Below are positions 26,265 to 34,032 of a stretch of DNA of 64,000 bases, one piece after another. Each line of letters opens with the position of its first letter. The first letter of the stretch is position 1. This stretch comes from Bdellovibrionota bacterium (GTDB taxonomy: Bacteria > Bdellovibrionota > Bdellovibrionia > Bdellovibrionales > JAEYZS01). The position numbers were made by a program, and so were the translations under genes. The notes beneath the pieces were generated by a model. It saw only the letters and a list, made by a program, of their open reading frames with translations, was not told where the DNA came from and did not search any database. The stretch lies in assembly GCA_040386775.1 (NCBI GenBank), contig JAZKEU010000024.1, positions 1 to 64,000 on the forward strand, given 5' to 3'.

Positions 26265-27122
26265 TCAGCTGATCGGAATACGCAAATATCTTTTACCATT
26301 TTTTGCTGGCGCTGGAAGATGGCCCGCATCGATGTTGACCTGAACCGATGGCAAAAGCAGTTTCGGCACGGCAAGAGTACGGTCCCGTTCCGTACGAAAG
26401 CGAACAAACTCTTCAAGTGAAGTCTCTGCATTAAGCTGAATATTTTCCTTTTTTTCTTCTTCGATCGTCGCCATAAATTTCAGTGGACGACCATTTGGAA
26501 GATAATCGTGGCCTGTATAAACTTTTGTATTCTCAGGCAGTTCGTAGATTCGCCCATGCACCGATTGATAAAGTTCAACAGCACTTCCTGCTGGAAAATC
26601 ACATCGGCCTGTTCCGTAATCAGGCATGAATAAGGCATCGCCAACAAATACGTTTCCATCAATATAGTATGAAGCACATGCCGGTGTGTGGCCGGGTGTA
26701 AAGATTGTTTTTATTTTTATCGATCCAGCACTAAACTCTTCACCGTCCTTGAGTAGTCGATCAAATTGTGAGCCATCGGTTTTGAAATCTTGTGGCAAAC
26801 CAAATACATCTTTAAAAATTTCTTGAACCTTCGTGATCTTTTCTCCAATCGCAATATAAGCATTTGGAAATTCTTTTTTAATGATTTGTGAGCCGCTAAG
26901 ATGATCCGCATGGGCATGAGTTTCTAGAATAAAATGAAGCTTGAGTTCCTTCAAGTGCAAGAATTCGATAACAGCCTTTGCCGATTCCTCCGTTGTCTTG
27001 GATGAGGCTGGATCGTAATCCAAGACCGGGTCGATAACGATCGCATCTCTAGTTTTCTCATCCCACAGAACGTAAGTGAGAGTCCAAGTGTTCTTGTCGA
27101 AAAATTCTCTGATTTGAGTCAT
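26265..27122 (-). CDS. MBL-fold persulfide dioxygenase-like protein (ETHE1/Blh group)
   Basis: 285 residues. Metal-binding motif ETHAHADHLSG (His69, His71, Asp73, His74), then FTPGHTPAC, VFVGDALFMPDYGTGRCDFP and TGHDYLPNG: the glyoxalase-II-like order of ETHE1/Blh proteins. These iron enzymes oxidise glutathione persulfide to sulfite. A C-terminal extension of about 60 residues ends LPAPAKNGKRYLRIPI, as in Blh (beta-lactamase hydrolase-like) members of bigR operons. Downstream of the broken transporter gene by 16 bases. Confidence 0.9.
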   Translation of the reverse strand: MTQIREFFDKNTWTLTYVLWDEKTRDAIVIDPVLDYDPASSKTTEESAKAVIEFLHLKELKLHFILETHAHADHLSGSQIIKKEFPNAYIAIGEKITKVQEIFKDVFGLPQDFKTDGSQFDRLLKDGEEFSAGSIKIKTIFTPGHTPACASYYIDGNVFVGDALFMPDYGTGRCDFPAGSAVELYQSVHGRIYELPENTKVYTGHDYLPNGRPLKFMATIEEEKKENIQLNAETSLEEFVRFRTERDRTLAVPKLLLPSVQVNIDAGHLPAPAKNGKRYLRIPIS

Positions 27123-27137
27123 GATGTTTCTCCTTTG

Positions 27138-27432
27138 TTATAAATAAAGATGACGAAATTGCTCGATCAAAATAGTTGTTCCTAGAACGAGAACAAACCA
27201 TCCGAAAGCGGTTTTTAAAGTTTGTTCTTTGACTTTGTGTGCGATCATAGAACCCGCAACAATTCCTGCGACTGCAACTGCTGCGATAATCCCCTTTACT
27301 TGGTCTTGAAAGAGATGAAGCCAGGATACCGCTGATTCCCGTAACCCTGCCATTAAAGAGCAACATCAGAGTTACAGATACGCCGATGAGAGCGCCCCCA
27401 AGAAAAGAATAAAGTGTTGAGTTGCGTTCCAT
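27138..27432 (-). pseudogene. YeeE/YedE - TauE/SafE fusion remnant (frameshifted transporter)
   Basis: The ATG at 27432 overlaps the rhodanese stop (TAATG) and starts a YeeE/YedE-type N terminus: MERNSTLYSFLGGALIGVSV, then LLFNGRVTGISGI. About 27330 the coding signal moves to another frame, which reads LHLFQDQVKGIIAAVAVAGI, MIAHKVKEQTLKTAFGWFVL and LGTTILIEQF. That is the usual C-terminal part of a TauE/SafE sulfite exporter. One internal deletion that fused the start of a thiosulfate/sulfur importer gene to the end of an exporter gene explains both the chimeric content and the frame shift. Neither product can be functional. Confidence 0.7.
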
Positions 27433-27803
27433 TATTTGACTCCTGCTTTTTGTTTTTCGACTGGATATTTTCGTTCGTTCCAAAGAAGCATCCCACCCTG
27501 AAGATTAACGCTCTTAGAAAAACCCATGGTGCGGCTTTGTAAAGTTGCTCGACCTGACCGTGCCCCGCTTCTGCACACAAATACAATTTCATCGTCTTTA
27601 TCATGAGTGCTTAGAAAGGCATCCAAATCTGGACCAAGCGTAATGAGCTTTGCTCCCGGAATATGTGAAAGCTCACCGTCAAACTCATCGGGACGACGGA
27701 CGTCTATAAGAGTAATTTTGCCTGTGTAATTTTTAAATGCTTTAGGCGTTATCTCAGGTACGCCCTCAACTAACGTTGGATTAAAAATTTGTTTAGAGGC
27801 CAT
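27432..27803 (-). CDS. Rhodanese-like sulfurtransferase
   Basis: 123 residues, single rhodanese domain with the active loop VCRSGARSGRA (Cys77) and the LIDVRRPDEFDGELSHIPGA N-terminal signature. It transfers sulfane sulfur, here probably between persulfides and the dioxygenase. First gene of the minus-strand operon, divergent from the BigR-like regulator, with a TCTCC-type ribosome site (GGAGA) ahead of the ATG. Confidence 0.93.
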   Translation of the reverse strand: MASKQIFNPTLVEGVPEITPKAFKNYTGKITLIDVRRPDEFDGELSHIPGAKLITLGPDLDAFLSTHDKDDEIVFVCRSGARSGRATLQSRTMGFSKSVNLQGGMLLWNERKYPVEKQKAGVK

Positions 27804-27839
27804 GTTTATCTCCTAATTTTACTTGCTTCTTACTTTAAT

Positions 27840-27859
27840 ATATTATAATATCATAATAT
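27840..27859. promoter_or_regulatory. Near-perfect 20-bp palindrome, probable BigR-type operator
   Basis: ATATTATAATATCATAATAT reads the same on both strands at 18 of 20 positions. It includes a TATAAT-like -10 box and the first two bases of the regulator's ATG. It lies in the only gap between rhodanese and regulator, so it can control both operons. Confidence 0.65.
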
Positions 27860-28172
27860 GAAAAGTCAAGATAAAGCTAAATCACTTTCTAAACTGAGAC
27901 AACAAAGCAAAGATGTGGCAGCATTACTCAAACAACTTTCACATCCCCAAAGACTACTCATTCTATGCAGTATGGCCGAGGACGAGAAATCAGTGAGTGA
28001 AATTGAAGAGGCCTGTGGAGCCTCACAGTCGGCTGTATCTCAATTTTTAAAGGGAATGCGCCTAGAAGGACTAATTGAATCTCGACGTGAGGGTAAACAA
28101 GTTTACTATAAAATTTTAGATAAAAGAGTTCTAAGCCTTATAAGATCTCTTTATCTTATCTTCTGTCGCTAG
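27858..28172 (+). CDS. ArsR/SmtB-family persulfide sensor, BigR/SqrR type
   Basis: 104 residues, winged helix (LSHPQRLLILCSMAEDEKSV, CGASQSAVSQFLKGMRLEGL, ESRREGKQVYYKI). Cys37 in LILC and Cys103 in LYLIFCR match the two cysteines that form a tetrasulfide or disulfide switch in BigR/SqrR; Cys53 is extra. It represses sulfide-detoxification genes until persulfide is present. It lies divergent to a rhodanese/dioxygenase operon with a palindromic operator at the start codon. No ribosome site precedes the ATG, so a leaderless transcript is likely. Confidence 0.88.
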   Translation: MKSQDKAKSLSKLRQQSKDVAALLKQLSHPQRLLILCSMAEDEKSVSEIEEACGASQSAVSQFLKGMRLEGLIESRREGKQVYYKILDKRVLSLIRSLYLIFCR

Positions 28173-28267
28173 ACTCTAATTGCCTCATGTTTATTGACGC
28201 CATAGCTCGAAAGTATCTCTGCCGATACCGCAAATATCAAACATTAAGTTATAAAATCATCTACTCG

Positions 28268-28288
28268 TCTCCGCCACTATTTCGAATC
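28268..28288 (+). repeat. Right copy of the 21-bp tRNA-Ser end repeat (attR-like)
   Basis: Exact copy of 25259-25279, followed by a degenerate copy of the tRNA-Ser terminator. The bases before it do not continue the tRNA, so only the 3' end was duplicated. The remaining gap 28173-28377 shows no gene. Confidence 0.8.
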
Positions 28289-28377
28289 CCTTTCTCTGTC
28301 TCGTGTTAATTTTAGCTTAGAAAATAAAAAAGGACTCATTTTTAAGTCAGTCTTTTTGATACAAGGTTTGAATTGTA

Positions 28378-29622
28378 CTAAATTCCAAAAAGAGACTTGC
28401 ATGTGATTTGATTAGTAAGCAATCTAGGCTTTTCTCCTGCTGATATAAGCGCAGTTTTTAGTTTCGCAGTAGATATATAAGGTAAATCACGAAACTCTGG
28501 TAAACTTCGCATTGTTTGTGACCAAGGAGCAGAACTGCTATCAAATTGAATTTGATCTAATCTCGCTAAAGTAGCTTGATCAGCTACTAAAATTAATTGT
28601 TTCATAAGCTGAATTCCTTCAGGTAAATTACGCCAAGTTTCACTTCGTACAAATTTACCTGTATGATCTACAATAGGCATATCACCAGCCAATCCCAATG
28701 ATTGGGCTACTTGAGCACTATATCCTAGCTCAAGAAATTTACGTAAAATTTTTGCACCACGCTTATTAACCCATTGAGGGTAATAGAAAAATGCACCAAT
28801 TCCATGATTAACAATTTTATTATTTTTAGAAATAATCTCTAATAATAAATCTTCATGTTGATCCCAACCCGGGATATTAAGCATGCTCATCACGACTTGT
28901 CTTAAAAGAAATGGATTACCAGTTCTTATTACAATTTTTACGGTGTCTATATCTGTTGGCCACAAATAAAAGTCTTCTACAGAATCAACCCATATCCTAC
29001 CTTTAGAATTATAATTGGGATCAAATGGATCGTAGTAAGGATGGCCTTTACTTACGACATAGTCTCTAAATTTCAATGCCGCTTCTCTCAACTTTTCAGC
29101 TTCTGCGGGATACTGCAAATCAAAATTTTTTCCCAACTCCTGATATTTTTGGTATTGTTTTATTACTTCTTCAGGGATTCCTTGTTTTATCCATTTACTT
29201 AAAACGTACTCTCCTAAGCTTTGTAACTCAGGATGTTTTTCCATTAGACGAAAGATTTTCTCTTGTTCCTTCCTATAATCAAAATCCTCAGGAAGCCAAC
29301 TATCAGCTTTCATGTCGTGTGTATTTGGTCTTAGTACTGTATCATATTGCGCACGCTTTGCTGAATTGCTTAAAGTATCATAGGCTTCTTGAATTTTTTT
29401 AAATGGCTCAGTAACTTCTTCTTCACTACCGAGGTTGCGATCTGGATGTAACTTGAATGCTAATTTTCTATATGCCGTTTTAATCTGTGCGGTAGTTGCA
29501 TTTTGCTCAATTCCTAATCTTATGTAGAGATTTGGTGAAAAATATTGATCATAACTTTTTTTAGCTGCAAATGCATTTGGTGCTAAAATTATAAAAGAAA
29601 AAATTATTACCAATGCCTTCAT
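28378..29622 (-). CDS. Exported J-domain (DnaJ-like) protein
   Basis: 414 residues from the ATG at 29622 with AGAGG five bases upstream. A signal peptide (MKALVIIFSFIILAPNAFAA) is followed at once by a J domain with an intact HPD (LYIRLGIEQNATTAQIKTAY, FKLHPDRN, IQEAYDTLSNSAKRAQYD). About 300 residues with no known domain follow. J domains normally act on cytosolic Hsp70, so a secreted copy is unusual. It probably forms an operon with the exported protein at 29642. Confidence 0.85.
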   Translation of the reverse strand: MKALVIIFSFIILAPNAFAAKKSYDQYFSPNLYIRLGIEQNATTAQIKTAYRKLAFKLHPDRNLGSEEEVTEPFKKIQEAYDTLSNSAKRAQYDTVLRPNTHDMKADSWLPEDFDYRKEQEKIFRLMEKHPELQSLGEYVLSKWIKQGIPEEVIKQYQKYQELGKNFDLQYPAEAEKLREAALKFRDYVVSKGHPYYDPFDPNYNSKGRIWVDSVEDFYLWPTDIDTVKIVIRTGNPFLLRQVVMSMLNIPGWDQHEDLLLEIISKNNKIVNHGIGAFFYYPQWVNKRGAKILRKFLELGYSAQVAQSLGLAGDMPIVDHTGKFVRSETWRNLPEGIQLMKQLILVADQATLARLDQIQFDSSSAPWSQTMRSLPEFRDLPYISTAKLKTALISAGEKPRLLTNQITCKSLFGI

Positions 29623-29641
29623 AGTCACCTCTTAAATAAAT

Positions 29642-30430
29642 CTAAAGAAACATTTTTGTACAAACACTTTTGTCTGATTCGGTCGGGTTTTTGGTTTTTA
29701 CAAATATTAGTGCGTCTGCGCTTTCTGTGCTCCGAAGAAGCTTATTATATTCTAGTTGCCATCCTTCTAATGCTTTTCTCTCTCGCTTTAGGGCGGCTTC
29801 AAAATCATTCAGCACGCTAGATGGTAAACTTGAATGAAACTTTTCTATGAATTGTTCAATAAACTGGATACCCGCTTTATAGGCATGAATTTCCGATTCT
29901 ATCTGTATCGATTTTTCGCCCAAAGATGAAACTGATGAAGATAGTTTTCCACTTTTTATATCCTTATTTAATCGGAAAACATTCCCATACAATTCATGAG
30001 CAAGAGTCACAGTCAACCGAACTAATCCATCCGCTAATTCACGTTGAGATTTATCATATAATATTTTATCCCAAATCAGTCGAACCAGTAATACGGTATT
30101 TCCCTCTACGGAGATTACCACGGTGTAGGCGTCAGCTGAATCAACTCCCACCGCTCCGTTTTTTTCTAAATTTTTATTAAACTCTTTAACTTTCTGGGAG
30201 TCTGTAATTTCAATTATAAAATCCAATTGCTTTGCCTGGTCTTGAGTAAAAGCTACGCCATTCACAGGAGCTGCTTTAATTAGATTCATTGACGTTGAAA
30301 GAAATTTCAAAGTGGTATCTTGATCTAATTGAATTGCATTATTAAACATCAAATCAAAATACAGAGTCTCTTGTGGAGACCCAAATGAAATAGAACTATA
30401 AAATAAAATAAATAAGCTTATTTTTTTCAC
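29642..30430 (-). CDS. Exported protein of unknown function, partner of the J-domain gene
   Basis: 262 residues with a short signal peptide (MKKISLFILFYSSISFGSPQ). The central segment LTVTLAHELYGNVFRLN has an HE..N arrangement reminiscent of gluzincin-like helices, but lacks the second His, so activity is doubtful. Predicted helical otherwise, with long Lys/Glu-rich stretches. It ends 19 bases before the J-domain gene on the same strand. Confidence 0.72.
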   Translation of the reverse strand: MKKISLFILFYSSISFGSPQETLYFDLMFNNAIQLDQDTTLKFLSTSMNLIKAAPVNGVAFTQDQAKQLDFIIEITDSQKVKEFNKNLEKNGAVGVDSADAYTVVISVEGNTVLLVRLIWDKILYDKSQRELADGLVRLTVTLAHELYGNVFRLNKDIKSGKLSSSVSSLGEKSIQIESEIHAYKAGIQFIEQFIEKFHSSLPSSVLNDFEAALKRERKALEGWQLEYNKLLRSTESADALIFVKTKNPTESDKSVCTKMFL

Positions 30431-30635
30431 ACAAAGGGTTTAATAGCATTTTTTATGCCACGCCCAACTTAACCTATTAAAAATTCAAGGTAAAAAACTG
30501 CCTAACAGAGTTTTTTTGAAGCGTAAAACGGCACCCTGATAATGTTGCAAAAATGTTGTGTTAATCTCCTTCTCCCACTGGCCAGATGGAATAAATGCTG
30601 TATTTGAGTTCAACTTGCTCACCGCTAAAGGCCTA

Positions 30636-31328
30636 CTAGATAGACTGATATATCGAAAAATAAATATATGATCTAGGCAGCGCCCGCTTGGCAAGCCAAG
30701 GATGGTAGGCCTTAATGAAATCTCTCGAATCACGTCCTCGAGCAACTACCGTAATAGGTTTCTCTAGAGCTATCTTTTTTAGGTCAACGAGAGTCTTCTG
30801 AATGGCATCGGTGGTCCCGTAATCGTATATAAAATAATAATCCGCAGTGACGGGCTGAAATTCCGTAGAACTCAAATCCGCATGCTTAAACTTCACAAAG
30901 GGATGGTTAAGGCGCTTTAGGCATTTACTACTTTCTTTGACCCGTTCACCGACATACTCGTATCCGATAAATTTTATTTTTGGATAATGTCTCCCTACAA
31001 CAAATCCCATTCGCCCGTAACCCGCGCCTAAATCAACAATCGTAGAACCTGGTTTGGGCTCGAGTAATGAAAGCATACTTCTAATTTCGGTGTAGGGAGT
31101 GAGAAACCGCTTCGCCGCCAATCCGATCCACAATTCCTGTGGTTTTCCAGAAAAATCCGAAGCCTTTAATTTGCATCCGTCGATGCGAAGTTTTTTTTCA
31201 ACTTCTTCGATTTGCATGCCAAGATACGCATCTACTTGATCGGAATGAGCTCGTATCCTCGCTGGGGTGATGCTTTTATCAGTGGATCTAAGGAGTGGAA
31301 ATGGATTTCTTGAGCTAAACTTCAGCAT
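30636..31328 (-). CDS. Class I SAM-dependent methyltransferase
   Basis: 230 residues. SAM-binding motif I IVDLGAGYGRMGFVVG (near 96-111), the acidic GYEYVGERVKESS strand 2 end, and motif around VKFKHADLSS are typical of Rossmann-fold methyltransferases. The catalytic-side segment DYYFIYDYGTTDAIQ is not diagnostic, so the substrate is unknown. No operon partner. The 200 bases on its 3' side to the next gene show nothing further. Confidence 0.85.
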   Translation of the reverse strand: MLKFSSRNPFPLLRSTDKSITPARIRAHSDQVDAYLGMQIEEVEKKLRIDGCKLKASDFSGKPQELWIGLAAKRFLTPYTEIRSMLSLLEPKPGSTIVDLGAGYGRMGFVVGRHYPKIKFIGYEYVGERVKESSKCLKRLNHPFVKFKHADLSSTEFQPVTADYYFIYDYGTTDAIQKTLVDLKKIALEKPITVVARGRDSRDFIKAYHPWLAKRALPRSYIYFSIYQSI

Positions 31329-31508
31329 TCAAAATCGTACTGCTCTTCGTGATCGGTTACAAGAATTGAATCGCCGCCAAATTAACAGAGGTCGTTCTAG
31401 AAAGCCTTTACTTACAATCTCACTCTCTTACAAAGCAATAGTTTGACCGCGAGACTTTATTAAGATTAAAAGTAGGGTTGAAATAACTTAACAAAACTGG
31501 AGTACAAA

Positions 31509-31742
31509 ATGGCAGACAAAGCAGTAAAAGAAAAAAAAGTTCCTAAAGTAAAAGTAACTGGATTTGCACCTATGAAATTCAAAGATTTTACAATTACACA
31601 AAAAGGCTCTGGACGTTATGCAATTGTTAACAGCAAAGGTAAAAACGTAAATGGATTAGAAAAAGAAAAGCTTTTGGTAGAAGCAAAATTACTAAAAGGC
31701 TCATTTAAAAAAGCCGCAACGGCAGAAGTTCCTACAACATAA
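31509..31742 (+). CDS. Small Lys-rich protein of unknown function
   Basis: 77 residues, strongly basic (MADKAVKEKKVPKVKVTGFA). The core FKDFTITQKGSGRYAIVNSK looks like a short beta meander; there is no signal peptide. A GGAG ribosome site precedes the ATG (ACTGGAGTACAAAATG). A 7-8 bp hairpin follows the stop. Probably a cytoplasmic nucleic-acid or ribosome-associated protein, but this is a guess from charge. Confidence 0.7.
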   Translation: MADKAVKEKKVPKVKVTGFAPMKFKDFTITQKGSGRYAIVNSKGKNVNGLEKEKLLVEAKLLKGSFKKAATAEVPTT

Positions 31743-31754
31743 ATAAATCTTAAA

Positions 31755-31778
31755 TAGGGAGTCTGACTTGACTCCCTA
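31755..31778. terminator. Hairpin after the small basic gene
   Basis: TAGGGAGT and ACTCCCTA make an 8-bp stem with an 8-base loop. Only a short A/T run follows, so it is a weak terminator candidate. Confidence 0.5.
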
Positions 31779-31913
31779 AAATTCCAAACATTGAGTTAAA
31801 AGCTCACTTTTAATTCAAAGCTGACAAAAAAGGTCCCCTCAAGTTAATCCATTATCATGCCGATAAGTACTGAATATAAATTGTACATAAAAATCTTTAA
31901 TTCAGGAGAGAAA

Positions 31914-32465
31914 ATGCAGCAAAAAAAATCAAGTAAATTTTATTTAATATTTTTTTTGTTTTTAAGCCTCATTTTAACAAATCTTTTATTTGTTAATTGT
32001 GGAGGATCTAGAACCGCATCTAATAGCAATACAAATAATGGTGACTCTTTACAAAACATATCTTCACTTGATGGAACGTGGGTCCAGGACTTTTGTTCCT
32101 CTCAAGGTGGACAGTCAAATAAAAATGTTCAAATATTGAATCAGATAGATAACAAAAGCATAACCCTTAATGTCGATGTACTGGCTTATTTTAATTCTAA
32201 TTGCGGTGGCTCTGGAAATCTGGTTGGAAGTTCGTCATATGGAACTATTGTGTTTTCAAGCACAGCTATTGATGGCGTTGGAAATTATTTTCGTGGCACG
32301 TGGACATCACCTACTTCTACTACAAAAATTATATATGCTTTAAAAAACTCAACAACTCTTTGCATTATCGGTGACATTGAGCCAACAGTTTTTCCGAGCT
32401 CTGCTAGTATCACAGATCAGGTAAATCTAATGGTAAGTCAAAATATCTGCTATAAAAAAATATAG
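31914..32465 (+). CDS. Lipoprotein of unknown function
   Basis: 183 residues from the ATG at 31914, preceded by AGGAGAG. Hydrophobic leader FYLIFFLFLSLILTNLLF and a Cys in LFVNCGG give a lipobox, followed by a Ser/Asn-rich linker. The mature domain has four further cysteines (near 59, 98, 149, 180), likely paired. No family recognised. Envelope localisation is the only safe claim. Confidence 0.75.
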   Translation: MQQKKSSKFYLIFFLFLSLILTNLLFVNCGGSRTASNSNTNNGDSLQNISSLDGTWVQDFCSSQGGQSNKNVQILNQIDNKSITLNVDVLAYFNSNCGGSGNLVGSSSYGTIVFSSTAIDGVGNYFRGTWTSPTSTTKIIYALKNSTTLCIIGDIEPTVFPSSASITDQVNLMVSQNICYKKI

Positions 32466-32514
32466 ATGAAGATCTGAAGTCTCCTTTATTAGACTGAGTC
32501 AGGATTAAATTAAA

Positions 32515-33909
32515 ATGCAATCACACAACTTTATCCACTTGGCTTTACGGTCGGAGCTTCAGGCCGCAATCAAGCAACTGGGTTACGCAAAGATGACACC
32601 GATCCAGGCGACAAGCATTCCGCTTTTGCTTGAAGGCTACGACCTTATCGGGCGATCGCAAACAGGCACGGGCAAGACTGCGGCGTTTGCATTGCCTATT
32701 TTACAGAAAATCAACGCAACAGAGAAACATCCGCAGGCTTTGATCTTGGCTCCGACACGCGAACTCTGTGAACAGATCCTGCAAGAGATTAAAAAATTAT
32801 CCAATGGACTCGCCGGAGTCTTATCCATGACGCTCGTGGGAGGTCAGTCCGCTGCCGCTCAAATGAATTTACTAAATCTCGGCGCGCAAGTGATCGTGGG
32901 AACTCCGGGTCGCACGCTCGAATTTTTGAACAATCGAAATTTCGATCCGCGACGTTTGAAAACGCTCGTCTTAGATGAAGCCGACCGCATGCTTGATGAG
33001 GGCTTCACAGAAGAAGTCGCGCAGATCATTGACCTTTTACCTACTGATCGGCAGACGGTGTTTTTCTCGGCGACGTATCCGGAGAGCATTGATCTTTTGA
33101 GTCGCACTTACCAAAAAAATCCAAAAACGGTAAGCGCGCTGACTGAAACCGACTCAGGCCCGCAGATCAAACAATTTCTTTACTCAGGCGAGAAGGCTGA
33201 GAAAATTAGAATGCTCATGAACATTCTAGGGCAACACCCCGCTAACAGCGTTTTAATTTTTTGCCGAATGAAAGTCACTGTCGACGAAATCAATGATCTG
33301 TTAAATGAAGCAGGTGTAGCCACACGTGCAATTCACGGTGATCTTGAGCAGGCGCAGCGGAATCAAACGATGGCTCTGTTTCGCAGCGGAAGCTTGCGCG
33401 TGCTGGTTGCTACCGATATTGCCGCACGCGGGATCGACATCGATCATCTCGAGCTCGTCATCAATTTCGATCTCCCTTCGAGCCCTGACGTTTACCTTCA
33501 CCGCATTGGCCGCACCGGGCGCGCCGGCAAGACCGGGACTGCCGTTTCAATCGCTGAGCCCGCTGAATCGCTAAAAGTAAGTGCGATAGAGGCTGCGATT
33601 GGTGAGAGCTTGATCCGCGACGAATTAAATTCTGAAAAGACCACGGCCGTTACAAGTCTTTTGCAACAGCCAAAAATGAAAACGATCTATATTTCCGGTG
33701 GTCGCAAAGACAAAATCCGCGCAGGCGATATCGTTGGCGCACTGACATCGGCCCCGACGATAATCTCTGCTACTGATATTGGAAAAATCGACCTTCACGA
33801 CACATTTACCTACGTCGCGGTCTCATTTGAGTTTGCCGAAAAGGTTCTGCAAAAACTCAGCTCCAGCAAAATCAAAGGCCGCAAATTCAAAGTATCTTAC
33901 GTAAAATAA
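32515..33909 (+). CDS. dbpA: DEAD-box RNA helicase DbpA
   Basis: 464 residues. Q motif, motif I QTGTGKTAAFALP, PTRELCEQ, DEAD in LDEADRMLDEGF, SAT in FFSATYPE, and the helicase C part with ATDIAARGIDID and HRIGRTGRAG are complete. The last 75 residues form the DbpA C-terminal RNA-binding domain (TIYISGGRKDKIRAGDIVGA, KIKGRKFKVSYVK). DbpA unwinds 23S rRNA helix 92 during 50S assembly. The gene uses visibly more G and C at third positions than its neighbours, a possible sign of later acquisition. Confidence 0.95.
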   Translation: MQSHNFIHLALRSELQAAIKQLGYAKMTPIQATSIPLLLEGYDLIGRSQTGTGKTAAFALPILQKINATEKHPQALILAPTRELCEQILQEIKKLSNGLAGVLSMTLVGGQSAAAQMNLLNLGAQVIVGTPGRTLEFLNNRNFDPRRLKTLVLDEADRMLDEGFTEEVAQIIDLLPTDRQTVFFSATYPESIDLLSRTYQKNPKTVSALTETDSGPQIKQFLYSGEKAEKIRMLMNILGQHPANSVLIFCRMKVTVDEINDLLNEAGVATRAIHGDLEQAQRNQTMALFRSGSLRVLVATDIAARGIDIDHLELVINFDLPSSPDVYLHRIGRTGRAGKTGTAVSIAEPAESLKVSAIEAAIGESLIRDELNSEKTTAVTSLLQQPKMKTIYISGGRKDKIRAGDIVGALTSAPTIISATDIGKIDLHDTFTYVAVSFEFAEKVLQKLSSSKIKGRKFKVSYVK

Positions 33910-34032
33910 AAAAGTTATAAACACTATTAAGTTTGAGTCTATCCTTTTCTCCTTACTGTAAAATCGACTTATAGGGGATTTACCCACAATACGCGTGTAT
34001 GACACTAAAAAATATTTTTTTGTTCTTGCCAC

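Larger units (their letters stand above)
25268..28288. mobile_element. Sulfide/persulfide islet flanked by tRNA-Ser end repeats, no integrase
   Basis: The segment between the two repeat copies is about 3.0 kb and holds DUF2892, OsmC, an MBL persulfide dioxygenase-like protein, a broken transporter, a rhodanese and a BigR-like sensor. tRNA-end duplications are the standard scar of tyrosine-recombinase insertion. No recombinase gene is inside, so the islet was either moved by an enzyme in trans or lost its own. Confidence 0.72.

Noticed and set aside
30485-30745. Open frame of 86 codons on the minus strand
   Set aside because: Overlaps the methyltransferase 3' end, has no ribosome site, and the product looks like non-coding translation.
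31404-31431. Short match (AATCTCACTCTCT) to the tRNA-Ser T arm and acceptor region
   Set aside because: Only about 13 bases agree, no cloverleaf can be built, and no repeat boundary or mobile gene lies nearby. Probably chance or an old scrap.
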